Of a stretch of 64,000 bases of DNA, positions 17,490 through 26,431 are shown piece by piece. Made by a program: the position numbers and the translations under genes. The stretch's first letter is position 1. Each line of letters begins with the position of its first letter. The notes under the pieces are model-generated. The model saw nothing but the letters and a program-made list of their open reading frames with translations, was not told the origin of the DNA and searched no databases. Origin of the DNA: Paraburkholderia agricolaris (GTDB taxonomy: Bacteria; Pseudomonadota; Gammaproteobacteria; Burkholderiales; Burkholderiaceae); contig NZ_QPER01000002.1 in NCBI RefSeq assembly GCF_009455635.1, positions 496,001-560,000 on the forward strand, read 5' to 3'.

Positions 17490-17632
17490 AGGATGACCCT
17501 CCGTGTCCGGAGCATTCTACTGCTGCATCCAGGTCAGGTCACGGTGGACTCTCGCTGGCAGACACGGTAGGCTGTGAGTGCTGGTGACTCTGTTTGGCTA
17601 TGCTGGTCTTAACGACAACGTGGAGCCTGCAC

Positions 17633-17944
17633 ATGGACGTAAGCACGGAAACGCTGGTGGAACTGCTGCGGGAAGTGGAAGCCGACGACCCGATCGACTT
17701 CGCAGACCTCCCATTCGGTGAGCAGGAACTCAGGCGGCTTGTCATGAGTTCACTGGTCGAGCGTCATCACCTGGTCGAAGCAGGCAACATGTCGATCTCC
17801 GACATTCATGCGCTGTATCTGCTGAGCACCGCGAAGCTGGTTCTCGAGAATCTGGTGCTGCATGCGAGGCTGCTTCTGCTCCAGGGTCAGCAGGTCGACG
17901 TACGGTCTCTGCTGGCGCCGTTCACCCTCAAAGGCAAACCTTAA
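17633..17944 (+). CDS. Small hypothetical protein
   Basis: A 103-residue acidic helical protein. The ATG at 17633 is chosen because GGAG lies seven bases upstream; a longer frame from 17594 lacks such a site. The sequence has an acidic N-half (REVEADDPIDFADLPFGEQELRRL) and a Leu-rich C-half (LENLVLHARLLLLQGQQVDV), suggesting a small helical bundle or dimer. It shares its last four bases with the convergent GlcG gene. I cannot assign a family. Confidence 0.55.
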   Translation: MDVSTETLVELLREVEADDPIDFADLPFGEQELRRLVMSSLVERHHLVEAGNMSISDIHALYLLSTAKLVLENLVLHARLLLLQGQQVDVRSLLAPFTLKGKP

Positions 17945-18414
17945 CGGCCGCGCGGCGATTCCGATTCTGGTTCCGTTGCCGGCAGCGCATCGGCGCCGGC
18001 CTGGGCGACCTGTGCGTCCTGGTCGGAGCGCATGCCCGACACACCTATCGCGCCGACTACGGCGCCATCGCGAATCAGCGGGATTCCTCCATCCAGCGGC
18101 ACGAGGTTGGTCATGCCGAGCAGACGCAGATGGAGCCCGCCCTGCGTGAGGGCGTCTTCGAAAACGCGCGTCGGGCGCCGGAATCGCACGGCCGTTTCGG
18201 CTTTCTGTCTTGCCACCTCGTAACTGCCGAGTTGCGCGCCATCGAGCCGCTGCTGAAGCACCAGGTGTCCGCCGCTATCCACCACCGCAATCACCATGGG
18301 CCAATCGTGACGCAGAGCTTCCTCTTCGGCTGCGCGCGCAACCTGGCGTGCATCGGCGAGGGTGAACCGGTCGCTGTATTTCATCGGCATGCCATTCTCG
18401 TTTCGTTGAATCAT
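17941..18414 (-). CDS. GlcG/HbpS family protein
   Basis: A 157-residue protein of the GlcG/HbpS (DUF336) family. The family core LADARQVARAAEEEALRHDWPMVIAVVDSGGHLV is followed by AVVGAIGVSGMRSDQDAQVAQAG near the end. Members bind haem or small ligands or are found in glycolate and propanediol operons. AAGGAGG six bases before the ATG fixes the start at 18414. It is divergent from a LysR regulator gene 111 bp away, which probably controls it. There is no signal peptide, so it is cytoplasmic. Confidence 0.85.
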   Translation of the reverse strand: MIQRNENGMPMKYSDRFTLADARQVARAAEEEALRHDWPMVIAVVDSGGHLVLQQRLDGAQLGSYEVARQKAETAVRFRRPTRVFEDALTQGGLHLRLLGMTNLVPLDGGIPLIRDGAVVGAIGVSGMRSDQDAQVAQAGADALPATEPESESPRGR

Positions 18415-18525
18415 TCATCGCCTCCTTGGGAATCAGCCGGGTATCGACATGGCTAGAATGTAAGGCGGTGAGCGGCTCCCGGCTAGCGGTGCGAGCCGTC
18501 AGAGATTCTTCCGGAAAACGAGAGA

Positions 18526-19428
18526 ATGACGGGCATGAACAAAGACGAATATGAAGTGCTGCTGGCTATCCTCGACGAAGGAAGCCTGACGGCTGCGGCG
18601 CGCTCGCTGGGGCGAACGCTGCAGTCGGTGAGCCGTGCTATCGCGGCGCTCGAGCGCGAGTTGAACACGACCTTGTTTCACCGTACGACGCGCCGTGTCG
18701 AGCCCACTGCGGCGTGCCTGAAATTCGCCGCGCGAATTCGGCCTGCACTGGGAGAAATCAGCGCAGCGCGCGACGAACTCGTCGACCAGGCCACACAGTT
18801 GCGCGGCAGTATTCGTGTCGGCGCGCCAACGGCATTCGGCGCTGAGTTTGTCTCGCCGATTCTTGCGACGTTTCTGGCGATTCACGAGTCTGTCCGCGCC
18901 GAACTCGTGCTCGCCGAGCAGCATCTCGACCTCGCGAAAACCGGTATCGATCTCGCGGTTCGCCTCGGACGTCTGCCGGATTCGAACTTACGCGCGAAAC
19001 AGGTGGGCACGTTGCGACGGGTGGTGTTCGGCACGCCGGGCTATTTCGCCGCGCGCGGCTACCCGGTCCATCCGTCCGATCTTGCCTCACACGACTGCAT
19101 CCTGCGCCAGCATGCCGAGCGTGAGACATGGGCGTTCGATCGGGCCGGTGGCGCTGTCGAGGTCACGGGGCGGTTCCGCTCCGCCAGCGCGCTTGCGTGC
19201 AATGCCGCGGCTGCGGCAGGCGCGGGTGTCGGCCGGGCGCCGATCTTTCAGGTGCAGAAACTGCTCGACGCGGCGCAGGTGGTGACGGTGCTGGACGCGT
19301 TCGAACCCGAGCCGGTTCCGGTGCACCTGGTGTGGAGCGCTGGCCGCCCGGTTCCGCGCCGCATCCGCACGCTGATCGACTTCATGGCGGCGCGCCTTGT
19401 TTCCGGAACGGGAGGAGAGGCGATCTGA
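18526..19428 (+). CDS. LysR family transcriptional regulator
   Basis: A 300-residue regulator with an N-terminal winged helix (EYEVLLAILDEGSLTAAARSLGRTLQSVSRAIAALE, about residues 5-40) and a periplasmic-binding-like effector domain (IRVGAPTAFGAEFVSPILATF onward). The group resembles those starting with a MNKDEYEVLLAI-type helix that repress or activate adjacent oxidoreductase-type genes. The start could be 18526 or 18535. It is divergent from the GlcG gene, its likely target. Nothing indicates the effector. Confidence 0.85.
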   Translation: MTGMNKDEYEVLLAILDEGSLTAAARSLGRTLQSVSRAIAALERELNTTLFHRTTRRVEPTAACLKFAARIRPALGEISAARDELVDQATQLRGSIRVGAPTAFGAEFVSPILATFLAIHESVRAELVLAEQHLDLAKTGIDLAVRLGRLPDSNLRAKQVGTLRRVVFGTPGYFAARGYPVHPSDLASHDCILRQHAERETWAFDRAGGAVEVTGRFRSASALACNAAAAAGAGVGRAPIFQVQKLLDAAQVVTVLDAFEPEPVPVHLVWSAGRPVPRRIRTLIDFMAARLVSGTGGEAI

Positions 19429-20105
19429 CGGACCGGCGAGGGAGCGCGGTCTTCCTGTCTGCTGTTTGCGAACGACCGGGTCAGCGGTGTTTGCGCGTTA
19501 TTTTTCGAGCCAGCTTGGACTACTCTGTCCGAAGGGACGCGATTGAACCCGCGCCGCGCCCCTCTTTGCAGAAATGCTAAGAGAAGCGTCGCTCAATTTA
19601 AGGCGCAACCGAAGAAGATGATCGGTAATTGGTTGGGTCTCGCCGGTCAAACTACTCGCAGTCATCCCGGATTGCTGACGCAGAAAGCAGGGTCAAACAC
19701 ATTTCCGTCAATGTAACGAGCCTCTAGCTCGTTGCCGACAAAAATCTGACCGATCCGGACGAGAAAATTACCTTTCTCCGACCGGATGTTCCACTACATC
19801 GCGCTGTGGTCCCTGCTGGCATCGGGCACGCAGAATGCTCGCGCATTGCGGACTAGTTCGCGTGGTCTTGTTGCGCTCAGCACGGATTGTTTTTTCGCAT
19901 TAGCATACGTAGCATGTCCCGTGCCGTTTGGTGGCGTGAGCCGCCGGACCCCTCCCGCTGGACACGTCAACGTGTGCGGGCCGCGCAAATCATCCCCACA
20001 TCAACCCGTCGCGGGCCCAAGCCGCGAACCAGCCGTCCGATGCGTTCTTTGAGCGGGCGGCCGTCATCAATCCTGTCGCACCGATTGAACGAATCGTTGG
20101 TTAAT
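19429..20105. other. 677-bp gene-free stretch with two strong hairpins
   Basis: No convincing coding frame is present. Two adjacent inverted repeats lie at 19715-19733 (AACGAGC / GCTCGTT) and 19753-19787 (ATCCGG-AC-GAGAAA against TTTCTC-CGA-CCGGAT). Either could be a transcript terminator for the LysR gene or part of a small RNA or leader. No riboswitch family was recognised. Confidence 0.4.
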
Positions 20106-20768
20106 ATGAGGAATGTAAGCAAATCATTGATAGTCGGCGTGCTGCTCATCGAAGTGGCGTTCGGCGCTTTCCTGCTGTTGCAGGAAAGAGATCACGCAGC
20201 GGCCGATACCGAGGTCCCCAGGGACAATTCAGCGGAATTGGCCGCGACTTCTTTCCAGGCTACGCCCCAACTGGATGACGCTCATGCTACAGCGGGAACT
20301 GTGGTTGGCGCAGCACCACTGCCCAGCCCCCCAGCGACCGATCCCAATCAGGTTGTGAGCGGAACCGTGGTGACGCAATCCGGCTCGCCGGCGAAAGAGG
20401 TCGTGCAGGCACCACCGAAAGCGGATACGCGACCACGTGAACCGGTCGCGCAGCATGCCTATGTAGCGCCGCGCCCGGTCCCGGTGACGCGAACCGAAAC
20501 CCGGCGTGACAGCCTGAATCGTGACGGCTCGAATCCAATTGCTTCCGCAATGACGGATGCGCTGGTCAAACAGTCCGCGCAACTCGATCCGGCATTGCCG
20601 CCGCCACGGCCGCAATCTCAACCTCAACCTCAACCCCAGTTCAGCCGCAACGATCCATATCGTCCTGGTTCGAATCCGGTTGCGGCTGCGATGACCGAGC
20701 AGTTGGTGAGACAGTCCGCGAAACTCGATCCGGCGCTGCCGCCGCCGAACCAGCCCAACATGAAGTAA
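20106..20768 (+). CDS. Membrane-anchored proline-rich protein with repeated GSNP motif
   Basis: A 220-residue protein. Residues 6-24 (KSLIVGVLLIEVAFGAFLLLQ) are a single N-terminal membrane anchor or uncleaved signal. The rest is low-complexity Pro/Ala/Gln/Thr, with a 28-residue segment present twice (starting DGSNPIASAMTDALV and PGSNPVAAAMTEQLV, each ending LDPALPPP), separated by a Gln-Pro run. The start at 20106 is chosen because it begins just before the hydrophobic segment; the longer frame from 19887 has an unlikely Arg/Ser-rich leader. No family is recognised. It probably projects into the periplasm as a spacer or scaffold. Confidence 0.6.
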   Translation: MRNVSKSLIVGVLLIEVAFGAFLLLQERDHAAADTEVPRDNSAELAATSFQATPQLDDAHATAGTVVGAAPLPSPPATDPNQVVSGTVVTQSGSPAKEVVQAPPKADTRPREPVAQHAYVAPRPVPVTRTETRRDSLNRDGSNPIASAMTDALVKQSAQLDPALPPPRPQSQPQPQPQFSRNDPYRPGSNPVAAAMTEQLVRQSAKLDPALPPPNQPNMK

Positions 20769-20793
20769 GCGTGCGGCGCGCAGCGTGGTCGGC

Positions 20794-21306
20794 CTAGCGG
20801 TAGAACACGTAGTTCGCGAGATAGGGCGAGCTTCCGGATTCATGCTCCGTCGAGCACGGCGCCGTGGGCGCTAACCCGCCGACGGTATGCGCGCGTTGCA
20901 CATATCGTACTGCTGACAATGTGCCGCTACCGGCAGTGCTATGTGTTTCGAGCAATAGCTGGGGAATGCTCGCCGGTGTTTCGCTGGGCTTCTGCGCGAG
21001 CACGCGGCCTACGACCCGGCTGCCATCTTCCGCCTCCCAGGACGGCCCCGCGCCATGCCGGACCGCCGCGTGACCGCTTGCATCGTAGAGCGTGGCTTGT
21101 GGGCTCCGGAACACCCATCCCAGATGACCCTGCGCGTCGAGTTCGCACGAATAGTTCTGCACGCCCGATGCAGTGAGCGTCATCACGCGCTCGGCCTGAG
21201 GCGGATCGAGAGATGCACTCGGCGGACTGGCGGGCGGCATCGCACAAGCGCCTAGCATGGCGATCGCGACGGTTGCGAAGCTGGCTTGCGAAAGATTCCT
21301 GAGCAT
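20794..21306 (-). CDS. DUF3455 family lipoprotein
   Basis: A 170-residue secreted protein with signal MLRNLSQASFATVAIAMLGAC and a lipobox at LGAC. The mature domain shows the DUF3455 pattern: GVQNYSCE, GPSWEAEDGSRVVG, IPQLLLETHS, VRYVQRAHTVGGLAP and a closing CSTEHE-type segment. The function of this family is unknown; members are common in Burkholderia and fungi. GAGGTGAT before the ATG at 21306 supports the start; the frame to 21468 is a longer extension without a ribosome site. It is convergent with the proline-rich gene and divergent from the NHL-repeat gene. Confidence 0.8.
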   Translation of the reverse strand: MLRNLSQASFATVAIAMLGACAMPPASPPSASLDPPQAERVMTLTASGVQNYSCELDAQGHLGWVFRSPQATLYDASGHAAVRHGAGPSWEAEDGSRVVGRVLAQKPSETPASIPQLLLETHSTAGSGTLSAVRYVQRAHTVGGLAPTAPCSTEHESGSSPYLANYVFYR

Positions 21307-21564
21307 GGATATCACCTCGAGTGAAGCGTGGCGCATAGCGGTTGCGCCGTTGAGTACGGCCGTCGATCCGGACAGACGGGATAGTACGCGTGATCTGTGT
21401 GGTCTGCGTGGTCTTATAGGCAGCGGGAATTTGCGTGTGCGTCTTCCCGGTGTATCCTCGCCGTGCAAGACTTTGTGCGCCTGTTATCCGGACATGCCGC
21501 ATACCTTGGCGCGAAAACCGACCACGCCGCTGTCCCGCAAGGCGAGCGAAAGGAAGACAAGCCA

Positions 21565-22716
21565 ATGAACGATCAACAGTCGTACTCCTGTCTTTGCTGC
21601 AGTGACTCTCCGGGCGCGGTGTTGAGCCGTCGCCGCTTCCTCGCTCTGGCCGCCGAAAGTGCTGCGGCGCTCGCTTTGTTCCCCAGTCTCGCCTACGCGG
21701 AATCTGTCCCGGGCATCGCTTACGAGTCGGTTCCCAATCTGCTGCGTCTCCCAAACGATGTTTATCTCGGCGAGTGTTCGGGCGTCAGCTTCAACTCGAA
21801 GGGACATATTTTTGTGCTCTCGCGCGGCAACTCGATTGGGCCGGCCTACGGCGCGGCTGCGGCCCAGCTTCTCGAGTTCGCACCGGACGGCCGCTTCGTC
21901 CGCGAAATCGGCCACAACCTGTACGCGTGGTCGTTTGCGCACACGGTCAAAGTCGACCGGCACGACAATATCTGGGTGACCGACAAGGGTTCCGACATGG
22001 TGATCAAGTTCACGCCGGAGGGACGCGTAGCCATGGTGTTCGGCCGTAAGCAGGAGGCGGCGGACGAGGCAACCGGTCCGCTCAAGCATCCGAATCCGCC
22101 GCTGCCGGCAGAGCCGGGACGCTTCAGGCAGGTTACCGATGTCGCGTGGGACAGCGCCGACAACACCTACATTAGCGACGGATACATCAACTCCCGCGTG
22201 GCGAAGGTCGACAAGGACGGCAACTGGCTCAAATCGTGGGGCGATCGTGGCACGGGTCCGGGTCAGTTTCATACGCCACACAGCATCGCGGTCGATGCGA
22301 AGGGTCTCGTCTATGTTGCCGATCGCAGCAACCGCCGCATTCAGGTGTTCGACGGCGAAGGCAATTTCCAGCGGCAGTTCACAATCGACGTGCCGGTGCC
22401 GCCTGGCGCTCAACCGGCAATCGGCAACGTGCCGGACGAAGCCGCCATAGCCGAGGGCACGTTTGCGCCTGGCTCGCCGTGGGCGATCTGCATTTCGCCG
22501 GGCCCGAATCAGGTGCTCTACAGTTCCGATGCGTTTCCGGGACGCATCTACAAACTGACGCTCGAAGGGAAACTGCTTGGCGTGCTGGGTCAATCCGGCA
22601 AGCAACTGAAGCAGTTTGGCTGGATTCATCAAATGGCTTGTCCGTCCGAGAACGTGCTGTTTGTGGCCGAGCTTCTGAACTGGCGAGTCCAGAAGCTGCT
22701 GTTGCGACCGTCTTGA
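21565..22716 (+). CDS. Tat-exported NHL-repeat beta-propeller protein (peptidylglycine-lyase-like)
   Basis: A 383-residue protein with a twin-arginine signal (SRRRFLALAAESAAALALFPSLAYA) and a six-bladed NHL-repeat propeller. Blades read, for example, HTVKVDRHDNIWVTDKGSDMVIKF, VTDVAWDSADNTYISDGYINSRVAKVD and HSIAVDAKGLVYVADRSNRRIQVFD-type repeats. Such proteins resemble the peptidyl-alpha-hydroxyglycine amidating lyase domain but are mostly uncharacterised. A Cys-rich start CLCC precedes the Tat motif. The ATG at 21565 has AAGGA upstream. An MFS transporter gene follows 223 bp later on the same strand; an export-linked catabolic role is possible. Confidence 0.8.
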   Translation: MNDQQSYSCLCCSDSPGAVLSRRRFLALAAESAAALALFPSLAYAESVPGIAYESVPNLLRLPNDVYLGECSGVSFNSKGHIFVLSRGNSIGPAYGAAAAQLLEFAPDGRFVREIGHNLYAWSFAHTVKVDRHDNIWVTDKGSDMVIKFTPEGRVAMVFGRKQEAADEATGPLKHPNPPLPAEPGRFRQVTDVAWDSADNTYISDGYINSRVAKVDKDGNWLKSWGDRGTGPGQFHTPHSIAVDAKGLVYVADRSNRRIQVFDGEGNFQRQFTIDVPVPPGAQPAIGNVPDEAAIAEGTFAPGSPWAICISPGPNQVLYSSDAFPGRIYKLTLEGKLLGVLGQSGKQLKQFGWIHQMACPSENVLFVAELLNWRVQKLLLRPS

Positions 22717-22939
22717 TGGAGAGGCCGATAACGTAAACGCTATCGGCCCATCCGGTTTCCTCATTGGAGCCGACGGGTTCCGGTCCGTACACTGGTCGCT
22801 CGGTGGCCGCTTAATTGCCACGTAAGGATCACATAAGGGCCACACAGTGCATGCACGTGAGCATCGTGCTGCGTAGCGCTCAAAGATGCCACTGGCGACA
22901 ATGAATGGCCGCATAAGGCCATCTGGACGGAGACACGAT

Positions 22940-24262
22940 TTGAACAAACCCATCATTCCGGTACCGGCCGCCGCGGCGCCGTCCACTCACCTCAATTTCC
23001 GCTGGCACGTGCTGATCTGGCTGCTGATCGGCGGGATCATCAACTACATGGATCGTGCCAGTCTTTCGATCGCCGCACCCGGCATGATTCAGGAACTGGG
23101 GCTGACACGCACGCAGATTGGTCTGCTCGGCAGCGTGTTCGCGTGGACCTATGCGGTCATGCAGTTACCCGCGGGCTGGGTGATCGACCGTTTCGGCGCA
23201 AAGCGTGCGTATGCGCTCGGCATGATCTGGTGGAGTGTCGCGACCTGGCTGACGGGCGTGGTGGGTTCGATCTCCGGTTTGCTGGTGATGCGTGCGTTGC
23301 TCGCGGTGGGGGAGGCGCCGTGCTGGCCGACCTCCGCGAAAATCACAGCGGCGTGGTTTCCTGCCAAGGAGCGCGGCTTCGCGACGGGCGTATGGGATTC
23401 ATCGTCGAAGTGGGGACCGGCGCTCGCGCCCGCCATGCTGGTTGCATTGATGGTCGCGTTCGGCTGGCGCTCGCTATTCCATGTGACCGGCGCCGTCGGG
23501 ATCGCGTTCGCGCTGCTGTTCCTGCTGCTGTATCGCAATCCGGTCGACAGCAAGCGCCTGTCGAAAGACGAACTGGCCTACATCGAAGCCGGCGGCGGTG
23601 GTCACGAACGGTCGCTGGCGAACTCCTCGCTCAAATGGCGTTCGCTGTTCGGCCGCCGCAGCGTGTGGGGCATGATCCTCGGCTACTTTTGCACGATCTG
23701 GCTGTGGAACATTTTCCTCGTGTTTTTGCCGCTCTATCTGCTCGACCGCTTCCACATCTCGTTCGCGCAGCTTGGCGTGGTCGCGGGTATTCCGTGGGCG
23801 GGGGGCGCCGTGGGTGAAATCGCGGTGGGCTATCTGGCGAAGAAGATCGTCGATCGCCATCTCGCCTCGGCGATCGATGCGAAGCGGCTATTGATTGCCT
23901 GCTGTTCAGTGGGCGCGGCGGCGTGCGCGATCGCGTTGCCGTTCACCCACGTATTCAGCGTGACCATCGCACTGTTCACCGTCGGCCTCGCCTTCATTGC
24001 CGCCGTGGTCGGCTCGGCGTGGGCGCTCGCGGCGGATATCGCGCCGTCGTCGATGATCGCGTCGGTGAGCGCGATCCAGAATTTTGGCGGCTACTTTGGT
24101 GGGGCATTCTCGCCGGTCGTCGCGGGCTTCATCGTCGATCGCACGGGTTCTTATGCGCTCGCGTTCATCTCCGGCGGCATCATTGCCGGATGTGCCGCGC
24201 TGTTCTACTGGTTCATGGCTCGCCAGCCGATTGTCGACGACGCTGCCGCGCCGGCGGCCTAA
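22940..24262 (+). CDS. MFS transporter, anion:cation symporter type
   Basis: A twelve-helix major facilitator carrier of about 440 residues. Signature segments: WLLIGGIINYMDRASLSIAAPGMI in helix 1, QLPAGWVIDRFGAKRAYALG between helices 2 and 3, and LLVMRALLAVGEAPCWPTSAKITAAWFPAKERGFATG in helices 4-5. It belongs to the ACS family that imports organic acids such as hexuronates, glucarate or phthalate. TTG 22940 has GGAG at the right distance and matches the family N-terminus; the ATG at 22886 would add an unusual tail. The stop is one base from the convergent TAXI gene. The substrate is unknown. Confidence 0.85.
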   Translation: MNKPIIPVPAAAAPSTHLNFRWHVLIWLLIGGIINYMDRASLSIAAPGMIQELGLTRTQIGLLGSVFAWTYAVMQLPAGWVIDRFGAKRAYALGMIWWSVATWLTGVVGSISGLLVMRALLAVGEAPCWPTSAKITAAWFPAKERGFATGVWDSSSKWGPALAPAMLVALMVAFGWRSLFHVTGAVGIAFALLFLLLYRNPVDSKRLSKDELAYIEAGGGGHERSLANSSLKWRSLFGRRSVWGMILGYFCTIWLWNIFLVFLPLYLLDRFHISFAQLGVVAGIPWAGGAVGEIAVGYLAKKIVDRHLASAIDAKRLLIACCSVGAAACAIALPFTHVFSVTIALFTVGLAFIAAVVGSAWALAADIAPSSMIASVSAIQNFGGYFGGAFSPVVAGFIVDRTGSYALAFISGGIIAGCAALFYWFMARQPIVDDAAAPAA

Positions 24263-24263
24263 G

Positions 24264-25601
24264 CTATGCTTGCCGCGCGACCCGGGCAATCCGGTCCCGG
24301 ACTACGCCAATCGCCTGTTTGAGTGCATAGACGTCGTGGATATAACGCTGTGGCATCTTGATCTGGTTGGCGTTCGCATCGATATGCTCGATCTCATCCT
24401 GCCATTGCGCAAGCTGGTCCGCGGTGGGATGGCGGTTTTTCCATATTTCATCTTCAAGCGCCTTGATCTCGCGATACCAGACCACCAGGCGTTTCTTGAT
24501 GCGGGCTTCCGCCATGCGCGGCAACGCCTGCAACAACCCGAGCAATAACGCCATGAAGGGAAGCAGGATCAGCAACCGTCGTTCGATAAAACTGGCTAGC
24601 CAGAACGGCAGGTAGCGCTGGAGAAAAGGGCGCCCCGTTTTGAAGTAACGCTCGCTCTCTTCAGAAACAGGGAATTCTTCGGTGTTCAGATTGGGAAACA
24701 CGCCAAGCCGCGTGAAGTAATCTTCGCCGCCGTGGACGGTTTTGGCCGCGTCCAGCAACAGGTAGACCAGCGCGGGGTGCAGCGTGTCTTTTGCGACGAG
24801 CAACGCGGTGGCGGCGAGCAGTGTGACGTCGGTCTGCGGCAGATCGTTGACCACACTGGTCGACGCGCGCGGAAAGATCACCTTGGATAGCGACGGGAAT
24901 TTCTGCACCAGCGCATCGGCCTGCGCAAAACTCATCAGCTTGAGATCGCTGTTCAGCAACGTTGTCTGCATGGGCGCATCGGGTCTGCCGATAAAGAAGG
25001 CCGCATCCAGCTGGCCGTTTTCGAGCGCTTGATAGGATTGGGCCGCGTCCATTTCGAGCAGCGTTGTATTGTCCCGTGTGACGCCGCTGTATCCGAGCAA
25101 TACCTGCGAAACGTTCAGCAGGCCGCTGCCGGGAACGCCGATCGAAATCCGCTTGCCACGCAGTTGCGCCAGCCGGTTGACGGTGGGCTCGCCACGGTAG
25201 AACACCCAGATCGGTTCATAGGAGACCGCGGCGATTGTCTGCAGGTGATCGGTGTCCTTGGGGCGGGTGGTGCCGGACTGGATAAAACCTACTTCGTATT
25301 CGCTGTTCGGGTCCGTCAGGCGCTGATAGTTTTCGCTCGAACCCGACGAGCTGCGGATATCGAGTTTGATGCCGTCGCGTTTCAGGAGGGGCGCATAGCG
25401 GTCTGCAAAGCCGCGATAGATGCCGTTGTCCGCACCGGTGGTGATGACGATCGTATGGCGGAAGGCGGGTTCGAGGATCACCGAGAGTCCCCAGCCTAAC
25501 GCCGCTATCAGCAGTATCGCGCCGGCGATGAGAAGCCGCCGGCGGCCCGGTGTCATGGGGACTTTTTCGTTGCGATGAAGCGCTGGGTTGTGCCTGGGCA
25601 T
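24264..25601 (-). CDS. TAXI family TRAP-type solute-binding protein, membrane-anchored
   Basis: A 445-residue protein. A membrane segment near residues 20-40 anchors a periplasmic TAXI ligand-binding domain (VITTGADNGIYRGFADRYAPLL onward). A second membrane segment (LLILLPFMALLLGLLQAL, near residues 345-362) then leads to a cytoplasmic helical tail (about 80 residues). Classical TAXI proteins are soluble and lack this C-terminal membrane part, and no TRAP permease gene is adjacent. The domain may serve as a sensor or a regulatory partner instead. GAGG seven bases upstream fixes ATG 25601. It follows the response regulator gene by 107 bp on the same strand. Confidence 0.85.
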   Translation of the reverse strand: MPRHNPALHRNEKVPMTPGRRRLLIAGAILLIAALGWGLSVILEPAFRHTIVITTGADNGIYRGFADRYAPLLKRDGIKLDIRSSSGSSENYQRLTDPNSEYEVGFIQSGTTRPKDTDHLQTIAAVSYEPIWVFYRGEPTVNRLAQLRGKRISIGVPGSGLLNVSQVLLGYSGVTRDNTTLLEMDAAQSYQALENGQLDAAFFIGRPDAPMQTTLLNSDLKLMSFAQADALVQKFPSLSKVIFPRASTSVVNDLPQTDVTLLAATALLVAKDTLHPALVYLLLDAAKTVHGGEDYFTRLGVFPNLNTEEFPVSEESERYFKTGRPFLQRYLPFWLASFIERRLLILLPFMALLLGLLQALPRMAEARIKKRLVVWYREIKALEDEIWKNRHPTADQLAQWQDEIEHIDANANQIKMPQRYIHDVYALKQAIGVVRDRIARVARQA

Positions 25602-25708
25602 TGTCGCCTCTCTGGTTCGGCGCTGCTCGCCAGCAAGGATAATGCAGTGCCTTGAAGGCCTTGTCCACATCCAGGCTCAGCGTTGCGATCGTCGCGGCAA
25701 GCGAAGCA

Positions 25709-26431
25709 TCAGTGCCTCGTGGACTGCTGCGCGCCATCCGGCACGAACACATAACCGTGACTGCGCACGGTCTGGATGAAGCGCGGAGAGGAGGGGTTGC
25801 TCTCGAGGATTCTGCGCAGCCGCCACACCTGGACGTCGATACCGCGGTCGGTATGATCGTCTTCCGGGCCATGCAGCAGCTCGAGCAGGCGCTCCCGGGT
25901 CAGCGTGCGCATAGGGTTGCTGACGAAGACCTTTAGTAGCGCGAATTCTCCGGCCGACAGCGTGAGCCGGTTGTTTTCCATGATCAGCGTGCGCAGTTGA
26001 AGATCCAGCGTGAATGGGCCGAATCCGATCACGGCGTGTTCCTCACGCGCGGTGCCCGGCGCGGCTTGGGTTTGTCGGCGCAATACGGCTCGCATGCGCG
26101 CAAGCAGTTCGCGCGGATTGAATGGCTTGCCGATACAGTCGTCCGCGCCCATTTCGAGTCCCACGATCCGGTCCATGTCGTCGGGCCCCGAGGCCAGAAT
26201 CACCGGGACCGTGTTGCCCGCGGCGCGGAGTTTGGTTAGTGCGGCTAGACCGTTTACGCCTTGCATGATCTGGTCGAGGACAATCAGATCCGGCGGGTTC
26301 CGTTCGATCTGATCGCCAAGCGATCGCACCTCGTGCAAAACGGAGACCGCCATTCCTTCTCGTCCGAGAAAGGCGGCCAGCGAACCAAGGAGTTCGACAT
26401 CGTCGTCAACGACCAGTATTTGAGTTGTCAT
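25709..26431 (-). CDS. OmpR/PhoB-type response regulator
   Basis: A 240-residue two-domain regulator. The receiver domain has acidic residues at 10-11, the phosphoacceptor Asp53 in LIVLDQIM and Lys102 in GKPF. The C-terminal winged helix starts near residue 135 and includes LSAGEFALLKVFVSNPMRTLTRERLLELL and FIQTVRSHGYVF. No histidine kinase gene is nearby. The next gene downstream encodes a membrane-anchored TAXI sensor-like protein, so a functional link is likely. The kinase may be elsewhere on the genome. Confidence 0.9.
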   Translation of the reverse strand: MTTQILVVDDDVELLGSLAAFLGREGMAVSVLHEVRSLGDQIERNPPDLIVLDQIMQGVNGLAALTKLRAAGNTVPVILASGPDDMDRIVGLEMGADDCIGKPFNPRELLARMRAVLRRQTQAAPGTAREEHAVIGFGPFTLDLQLRTLIMENNRLTLSAGEFALLKVFVSNPMRTLTRERLLELLHGPEDDHTDRGIDVQVWRLRRILESNPSSPRFIQTVRSHGYVFVPDGAQQSTRH

